Source: Dryocosmus kuriphilus (taxonomy: Eukaryota; Arthropoda; Insecta; Hymenoptera; Cynipidae). From it: a stretch of DNA of 64,000 nt. How positions within the stretch are numbered: the stretch's first letter is position 1; each line of letters starts with the position of its first letter. Made by a program: the position numbers and the translations under genes. This document shows positions 57,710-64,000 of this stretch, piece after piece. A model generated the notes under the pieces. The model searched no databases. It saw only the letters and a list, made by a program, of their open reading frames with translations, and was not told the origin of the DNA. Location of the stretch: assembly GCA_038277395.1 (NCBI GenBank), contig CM076189.1, positions 78,109,421-78,173,420 of the forward strand, given 5' to 3'.

Positions 57710-59640
57710 ATAATAGAGGAAGAGGAAATAGAGGAGCCAGAGTAGGGTATGTAAACTCAAGTAATAGATCTAATAACATTAGAGAAGATCAGAATTCGAA
57801 GGGAGTCATTTACATTTCGGGTGGTAGAGGTAGGCGTTCATATTTTACAGGTAGAGGCAAAGGTACTAGAAGTAGAAATAATAATAGCAGAGGCAACAGA
57901 GGCAGAGGCATATTCCGTGGTAGAAGCCGTTCATTCATACCTAACGCAGGACCATACATCCCACACAATAATCAAGAAAATGGTGCCAGAGCTGCACAAG
58001 TCGCAGCTCAATGTAAGAATAGTACCCATACCTCTATAAACAACATTACCTTCTTAGTGGATTCTGGTCCCACGGAGCACATTGTACATAAGAGTTCTAT
58101 ACTATTCAATTTCAAAGAATGTTCTGAAGGTATGATTAGAAGCGCGAATAAAAATAGATCAGCCGCAATAAAAATATCTGGTAGAGGCGACTGAATTATT
58201 AATAAATATGACAAAGAAGGCAACATTATTGAATTAACGAACGTCTTAGCGGCTAGAAACGTATGTGAGAATTTGTTATCACTTAGAATGTCTGTAGATA
58301 TAGGTTTTGGTATATACTTAAGTAATCAAGAAATGAAAGGTTTGATAAAGAAACGGGAGACGAATATCTATCGGGGATCTAACAAAAACCAAACTGGATA
58401 ATATCATTAGGAGTTAAAAGTTCAAAGAAAGGTGCAGATTAATACTATCAAAATTATAAGTATGAAGCGCTAATGGTATTGCAAGATGAGATGTCGGAAC
58501 ATTTGAATGAACAAAGTAACAAGAAAAATCACGAAGTCGAGATTGGGAGGGAGCCCCTACAAAACGATACAACTCTCTCTCTCTCTCTAATTGTAAATAG
58601 TGAATTGGATAACAAATCTTAAAACCGCAAGATTGTAGATATAGATAGTCTAAAAGATGTAGAAGAATTAGAGGACTTGTTTACGTCTTTTGAGCATGGA
58701 AAATTGCACAGAGGAAAATTAGATGAATGTATATTATGGCATGTTAGGTTGGGACATCCCATGTTAGGATATTTCAAAGAGTTACAGAAATAAGATGGCA
58801 ATTTGAAGAACGCAAAGTTTGATGATAATATTAAGAACTGCGAAACATGTATTTTAGCGAAATTCACAAGGTTGCCTTACTTAGAAATAAGAAATAGAGC
58901 GCTAAGTCCTTTATTTATGATTCACGTCGATACTATAGGACCAATTAAATCCATACCGTATCGTTATCAAACAAAATTTATAACAGTGTTCATAGACCAC
59001 TACATAAAATTTGCGCTGACGTACTCTGTGAAGCACAAATCGGAGCCTGGAGATTGTTTAGAAGCTTTTCTCATCAGTTCTCGAAAGTTACTAGGTAAAA
59101 AACAGAAAGCTTGTTTTATTAGGGCCGATAATGGCACAAAATTAACTGGTGGCCAATTTTTAGAAGTAATGACGAAAAAAGGTATTGACTCAAATTTTGC
59201 TATTCCATATCCTCCATCGCAAAATGGAACAGTCGAAAGATTCAATTGAATCTTAGTAGAGAAAACTAGATCCTTGATTTTAGACTCAGGTTTACCTAAA
59301 AGGATGTGACACCTAGCAGTAGATGTTTCTATAAATTGATATAACAGAACTCCAAATGAATCCATTAATTTTAAAATACCATTAAAGGTAATAGCACCAA
59401 ATAATAAATGTCATGTGGACAAAATTAGAAGGTTTGGATTTATCGTATATGCGATAAAAGCCTCACCTGAAACAAAGTTTTCTGCCAAGGCAGAATGGGG
59501 TAGTAGTAGGTCAAACCACAAATGGTTATGTCCTATGGCATCCAAAATACGGAAAGTTCATTTACTTCAAACACGTTAAAATTAAAAAAAGCTGACGTAT
59601 AAAAGCATCGAAAACAAGAAAGATATAGATAGAGGAATAA
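57710..59640 (+). pseudogene. Copia protease and integrase, broken
   Basis: An RG-rich nucleic-acid-binding stretch (GRGNRGARVGY, RGRGIFRGRSRS) leads to FLVDSGPTEHIVHK, the Copia protease site. The pre-integrase block reads LWHVRLGHPMLGYFKEL, and the zinc-finger end reads NCETCILAKFTRLP. The frame 58803-59249 is the integrase core with all three catalytic residues in place: D in IHVDTIGPI, D in IRADNGTKL and E in PSQNGTVERFN. A stop follows immediately. The reverse transcriptase is missing. Confidence 0.85.
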
Positions 59641-59799
59641 ATCTTCAGGCACAGATAGATGTAAATATAGAGGAAGAGGAGGAGGATTATGTATACTTGT
59701 ATGAAAAGAACTTAGAAGCTATAGATTCAAGAGAAACAGAATTACAAGAAGCTCCTACTGAAGAGAATACACCTGAAATCACGATTTTCCATGTTTTTA

Positions 59800-60060
59800 A
59801 GGTTAGGGACGAAATTTGACGTAATGGAGCCAAACCGGCTACGGATTTGGATTCAGCGACCTCAAAAACGTAGGGGAAGCCTATTCCGGTTTTGGCGCAG
59901 CCAAATGTTTTTTGTTGAGCTGTGCTATAAACGTCTGCTTCTTATCAGAATAACTACTACGCTTTGGTTTTTGTTGAAATGTAATTCTTTTTCTACAAAA
60001 GTTATTCATGTCTCTTTGTTTTTTCGATCTTTCTTTTGTTCAAATTAAACGATTTCTTTG
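59800..60060. other. Unassigned repeat-like patch
   Basis: A GC-richer patch with GGAGCCAAACCGGCTACGG is open on the plus strand for 85 codons (59791-60048) but shows no family signature. Confidence 0.25.
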
Positions 60061-60079
60061 AAGATTAAACTATTTTTGA

Positions 60080-60405
60080 GAGCTTCGATGGCTCGGGTGA
60101 TGGCGCGCCGTCCTTTCCAGCAAGAGGTACGGGGTTCTATTCCTGAGCCGGTACAAATGGAATTTTCTATGTAATTCTACCGAGGTTCTCGTGGTTCTGA
60201 AACCACTTTAAACTGTAGGTCCCCTCATAAAGAGGCCAGTGATCTTTCAGGGAAGATGCTTCATGTCAAGGGGCAAATTGCTTGGGGGGTCACTGGTTGA
60301 TTTTGAGGTTTAGGAAGTTGCGAAAGTTTGTAATTGTTCTGGAAGACTCTCAAAACCCGTAAAAGGAAAGGGAGTATAAACTAATATACAAGAAAAACTA
60401 AAAAG
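60080..60405 (+). mobile_element. tRNA-headed SINE with 14-bp target duplication
   Basis: The 5' part (GATGGCTCGGGTGATGGCG, then GGGGTTCTATTCCTGAGC) has the spacing and words of RNA polymerase III A and B boxes. The body contains AAACTGTAGGTCCCC, shared with the SINE at 62056-62414. TAAACTATTTTTGA is present on both sides (about 60066-60079 and 60408-60421). Confidence 0.75.
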
Positions 60406-60419
60406 AATAAACTATTTTT

Positions 60420-61260
60420 GATTCAAAATCTATTTTTGTTTATTGAAAGTTTCTTTTTTGGGGTTAACGTAATAAATAGAAATATTTGACAACTAACCGC
60501 AGTTGAGTAAGTTTCTTAACTTTATTGAAAGAATGTTAGGGCAATATTTTGAACCAGACAAGTTCATTACGTCATCCCCACCGAAACAAAATGTTTTCAA
60601 GTTACTTCTTCCAAATAAAAAACAAATAAATCAAAACATAATTACATAGGCACTCTTCTCGAAAGTTTAACAAAAATTTTTTTGCTGAAAATATTAGCTT
60701 ACTGTAATGCAAGTGTATAGCCACTATTGATTAAATATTTATTTTTTTAGTACTTGAAATTGTAACTTTATTTGTGAAACATTTAAATACTTTGGTTGAA
60801 AATTCATTTTCTATTATTGAAAATTTAACTGTTTTTGGTTCGAAATTAATATCTTTTTCTTCAGGCATTGGCTGTTCCATTTCTGGTTGAGAATTTATTA
60901 ATAATATGTTAACGCAATATTAAACAAAAAAATGTACCCAGAAAGTAGAAAGGTATGGAATTTGGTTGGCGACTCTGTCCAAAATTGAAAAAAAAACCTC
61001 TATCTTTATGGGCAATATGTGTTAAACTTCTTCTGTCTGTGAAACCTCTAAATATCATTTTTTCAGGACAAAAAATACGCATTTTCTGTCTGGGATCATA
61101 AAAAGAAGGCAAAATTTTGGATCACCCTGGTGTTCAAGTTTACACAAAAAAGGGAAAAGTCTTCCAGTTACCAGGGTGAGTTTACACCTCCATCCTTTAC
61201 CCCAGCCTGCCATTACCGTACTAACAACGTCTATTACCCCCTGTTTTTTCTGTGAAGTAA
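60420..61260. other. AT-rich spacer, nothing supported
   Basis: Mostly degenerate TTGAAAATT words are present. The minus frame 61112-60909 has no family signature. The patch 61130-61230 is pyrimidine-rich without structure. Confidence 0.4.
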
Positions 61261-61263
61261 AAT

Positions 61264-61285
61264 TTTATTATTATTATTATTATTG
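61264..61285. repeat. (TTA)n / (AAT)n tail of the non-LTR element
   Basis: Seven triplets at the 3' end of the minus-strand element. Such short triplet tails are typical of several non-LTR groups. Confidence 0.85.
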
Positions 61286-61718
61286 TTCGGACAGGCTCTA
61301 ATGAAAGACCCTAAAGCACTGCGGTAAAACCTATTGTACTATGCCCATTACGCTACCTAACATCCACTAAGAAAGCTTCCACCATGAAGGAGTATATCGC
61401 TCTATAGGTGATGTCATCATATTCTTCTGGAGTTAAAAAGTAATCCCCGAAGTATAACCTTTCTCGGATTTTTGTGAGTGCGTCGCAGTCACGGAGTACA
61501 CGATGCGTTGTTTCCTCTAAGACATCTGGGTTCGACTTCAAGCCCTAAGGTGTTTAGATGTTTATTCAGGTGACAGTGTCCAGTTAGTACTTTCACTATA
61601 ACTTTTACCTGTTTCCTATCGATATCCATATGACTTTTAGATATCTTTGCATATGCCAACTTGATGTATTTCTTCGAATGCATCAAACCGCTAGCCTCGT
61701 GTTATAGTTTCGCGTGTG

Positions 61719-62729
61719 CTAGTCGCATCCGCACCTCGACCGCTGCGCTGTCTTGACGATAGCATATGACATTCCATAGTAGGTTTCGGGACCAACAAGG
61801 GGCATTGAAGCTCCTTCTTTTGCTAATGTATCCACCCTTTTATTCCCCATAATGCCTTCATGTCCCGGTATCAAGTTTAACTGAATCCAGTTATGTGCCG
61901 ATACATGAAGGCGAACCTGAAGGCAGTTCGAAACTAATTTGGAAGTTATTTCTTGAGACACAAGGGCCTTAAGAGCAGCTTGGCTATCAGAAAAACGTAT
62001 TTATGCTATCCTTCATATGCTCGCCTACATATCTCCTCAACAAAAGCCTTGATTAAGTGGGACGATGGTCGTGGGGGCTAAGGCGTGCATGCCTTTAGAC
62101 CCACTCCTTCGGCTTGCGGGTTCGATTCCCGCCTCGCACTCTGGAAGAACCTCGGCGGCACACGCGGTGAACACTTGCTAGCAAGGGAGTTGTTCATCTC
62201 CGGTATATCGTGGCGCCGGTACCTCTAGAGAAAAAGGTTCTCTAAGTGCTTTAAGCCGTTGTTCTTGGCAGTTCGGAAACCACCATAAGCTGTAGGTCCC
62301 CCTCCCACCACCAAAGTATGTGTGTGGGGGGTGTGCAAAGGAATAGTGGAGAAATACAAAAAACAATGTAAACCCTCAGGGGACACATTAGAAGCTTCCA
62401 TTTCATTCCATTCCACAAGCCTTGATTGACACGATCTCAGCTTGGAATGCCGTAGGGAGTTTTCCGAGTGCTATTGAAATATCAGTTCTCGGTGTGCTCT
62501 CATGGATTCCAGCTCCAGTGCCCTGGGAGTCTTTTGAACCATCTATATACCAGATGGTTACTCCTGGTAGTAATATTTCTTCTTTCCTCTTTTTATCATG
62601 CCACTCTTCCCTTTTCGGGAAAATCACCTTGAAACGCACCTTGAAAATCACCTTTTCCCTATAGCATTCATAAAAGCCCAGAATGCCATCTTGGCCTTCC
62701 TGACCACTGTATCGACAAACTCCTTCCAA
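61719..62729 (-). pseudogene. RNase H domain of the non-LTR element, interrupted by a SINE
   Basis: The first half (62729-62415) reads VTIWYIDGSKDSQGTGAGIH and LGKLPTAFQAEIVSIKACG, containing the D of YxDGS and the E of FQAE. The second half (61961-61719 with upstream codons) reads WIQLNLIPGHEGIMGNKRVD. Between them lies the SINE with its target duplication. The element can no longer make this domain. Confidence 0.88.
62056..62414 (+). mobile_element. tRNA-headed SINE inserted in the RNase H region
   Basis: The head contains GTGGGGGCTAAGGCGTGC and, 60 bases on, GCGGGTTCGATTCCCGCC, a canonical B box with its flanking stem. The head could be serine- or leucine-tRNA-like (long variable arm), which is inference. 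The tail ends in ATTTCATTCCATTCC. The target duplication is CAAAAGCCTTGATTA (62041-62055) and ACAAGCCTTGATTGA (62415-62429), with small differences. It is inserted in the opposite orientation to the host element. Confidence 0.85.
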
Positions 62730-63375
62730 GTTAGCTTGGGGTTAAATATAACCCCCAAATATTTCGTTGTCCTTGCAAACTCGATCGGTCTGCCATAGAA
62801 CTCTGGTTTCCTAAGACAAGTAATTTTTTTTTCTTGTGAAAACCAACCATGGGTTCCGCCTTGTCCGGATTAACTCACAAACCTCGGCCTTCACACCAGT
62901 TTTCAATTAATCTAAGCGCTCCTTGCATGAGTTCAATTAGAATGCCTTCATGCTTACCTTCCACTAGGATTACAAAGTCATCTACGTATCCCTGTGTATA
63001 ATACCCTTTCCTGTTAAGTTTACACATCAATCCATCAATTGAAAGTGCCCATTATGTAGAAGATAGCACACACCTTTGCGGACAACCCCTCGTAACCCAA
63101 GCCTTAAACTTTCACTCCGTGAAGTGACATATATATTATTCTGCTCCTCAACATGGATCGCATCCATCTGTTAATAGTAAAATGAACTCCGTGTTCAGCT
63201 GCAGCTTCAAAAGTATAATAACTATGGATGTTGCTGAACGCGCCCTCTCTATCCAAAAATGCAGCTATTGCTATTTCACCTTTTCGTACCGTTTTCTGAA
63301 TACGAATTGTGAACGCATGTAACGCATCAACCGTAGATTTGCCTTTTTGCGAAGTGGAATTTTAATTTATATAAT

Positions 63376-63632
63376 GTTTTAGGTATTAGAATTTATTATT
63401 TATAAACTTCTTCTCACAGCAACACTTAATAAAATACAATTAGAGGCACCTCTTGACCAGCCAAACCCAGTTATCATGTATCGGATTATTAATAGAGCAA
63501 AAGCAGATAGACCAACTGGTGAAAGTACTTACTCTTACCAGAAAAACGCAACTAATGACTTAACAAGCATAACCGCTACGTTCTTTAAGGACCACAAGGC
63601 AGTATATTTGTATTTGATCATTGGAGTAAAAT
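63376..63632 (+). CDS. Candidate exon, possible relative of the hairpin-unit family
   Basis: A frame of about 85 codons is open from a stop at about 63373 to 63632. An acceptor-like CTTCTTCTCACAG ends at 63418, from which the frame would be entered in phase 1, and a G/GTGAAAGT donor-like site lies at about 63521. The peptide includes APLDQPNPVIMYRIINR and ATFFKDHKAVYLYLIIG, the latter a strand-turn-strand unit. Composition is protein-like for such AT-rich DNA. No signal exon was found upstream, which is occupied by the non-LTR element, so the gene may be broken or a chance frame. Confidence 0.3.
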
Positions 63633-63651
63633 AAGACGAACACCATCCTTT

Positions 63652-63933
63652 TCCAGCAGTGAATCATAAAGAACGTTTAATAGTTTTTATATGGAACTAC
63701 ACCATGGAGACCCTTTCAGTTCCCAAAGCATTATTTTGAAAATTATAAAAACATCTCATGGAAATGATAAAATAAGTCAAGAAATCTTACAACCAAATAT
63801 TAAAAAATCAATGTATATTATTATATTTAATCAACGAAATCCATGTGTTCGATTCATAAAAGACCGTACTCTCCTAATCTTTAAAAGATGCATAATCCCA
63901 ACTGAACAATCAAAATGTTTTCCTATTGCGTAA
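63652..63933 (+). CDS. Candidate exon or frame downstream of the previous one
   Basis: A CATCCTTTTCCAG acceptor-like site at about 63652 opens in phase 1 into HKERLIVFIWNYTMETLSV and stops after 27 codons. Another frame, from ATG at 63691, is open for 80 codons with MYIIIFNQRNPCVRFIKD. Both have alternating hydrophobic stretches around a turn, but they exclude one another. Low confidence. The rest of the window, 63934-64000, shows nothing. Confidence 0.22.
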
Positions 63934-64000
63934 TCTCTGTTAATTTTCTACATTCGTCTCGAATGCGAAAGAAGGCAACCAATTTTCTAACTCACCAATA

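Larger units (their letters stand above)
55994..59790 (+). mobile_element. Copia-type LTR retrotransposon remnant lacking reverse transcriptase
   Basis: Gag, protease and integrase pieces follow each other in Copia order (integrase before reverse transcriptase). The sequence then ends at about 59.7 kb in an acidic stretch that normally precedes the reverse transcriptase. No reverse transcriptase, RNase H or 3' LTR was seen. Many stops are present. Confidence 0.75.
61264..63345 (-). mobile_element. Non-LTR retrotransposon with RNase H, 5' truncated and split by a SINE
   Basis: Reading on the minus strand: reverse transcriptase from KGKSTVDALHAFTIRIQKT, FLDREGAFSNI (first catalytic motif), CPQRCVLSS, GYVDDFVILVEGKHEG (YxDD site intact) and TTKYLGVIFNPKLTWKEFVD; then RNase H; then the C-terminal HCHLNKHLNTLGL and ETTHRVLRDCDALTKIRE block. 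The 3' end is an (AAT)n tail at 61264-61285. The upstream end at about 63345 falls inside the reverse transcriptase, typical of 5' truncation. RNase H places it in the I/R1/Jockey-like groups that keep that domain. Confidence 0.88.

Noticed and set aside
62075..62160. A tRNA gene
   Set aside because: The A and B boxes and stem fit a tRNA, but it continues without a break into a SINE body with a target duplication on both sides, so it is the SINE head.

Overview
The window is AT-rich, intron-bearing animal DNA, almost certainly from an arthropod and most likely an insect. The evidence is the mix of mariner and Tc1-like transposons, BEL/Pao and Copia LTR elements, non-LTR elements with apurinic-type endonuclease or RNase H, tRNA-headed SINEs, and long degenerate arrays of a GTTGAAAATTCA-type word. 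A repeat-rich insect such as a gall wasp is my guess. It is inference only, since no host marker gene is present.

The most interesting content is a minus-strand split gene, about 28.3-38.8 kb, that conventional ORF finding misses. A 20-codon signal-peptide exon (38720-38780) is followed by small exons at 38042-38131, 37675-37752, 34528-34614 and 33923-34039, and by a terminal exon at 28349-28470. Every junction is phase 1 with GT..AG borders and the frame stays open throughout, giving a predicted secreted protein of about 184 residues. Each downstream exon encodes one hairpin-like unit: strand, an N/D/G turn, strand. Serial phase-1 microexons behind a signal peptide are the architecture of fast-evolving secreted effector families such as the aphid bicycle genes. 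Homology to those is not claimed. A second possible member ends at 369 on the same strand, and weaker plus-strand candidates lie at 63.4-63.9 kb.

Layout: 0.3-0.9 kb second candidate gene; 1.2-5.6 kb degenerate repeats and a duplicated block; 5.9-9.2 kb satellite with a three-monomer higher-order period; 9.8-10.7 kb broken element gene; 11.2-12 kb low-complexity array; 13.4-19.4 kb very large fold-back element carrying a retroposed GC-rich insert, a mariner with an intact transposase ORF, and a TG..CA insertion; 20.1-26.5 kb non-LTR element split by an LTR-like insert; 28.3-38.8 kb microexon gene with a Tc1-like element (30.2-33.2 kb) and a dead mariner (36.3-37.6 kb) in its introns; 39-40.4 kb GC-richer fragment and reverse transcriptase remnant; 40.5-46.5 kb BEL/Pao element with both LTRs; 46.5-54.3 kb a 215-bp satellite with four-monomer higher-order period, flanked by two low-complexity arms in opposite orientation and interrupted by an 885-bp CACGGAG-ended element; 54.3-55.3 kb repeat array; 56-59.7 kb Copia remnant without reverse transcriptase; 60.1-60.4 kb SINE; 61.3-63.3 kb non-LTR element with RNase H, split by a second SINE.

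Apart from the microexon gene and its possible relatives, the recognised coding sequence belongs to mobile elements. Only the mariner at 15.5-16.8 kb has an uninterrupted transposase. No tRNA or rRNA gene and no CRISPR array was seen.
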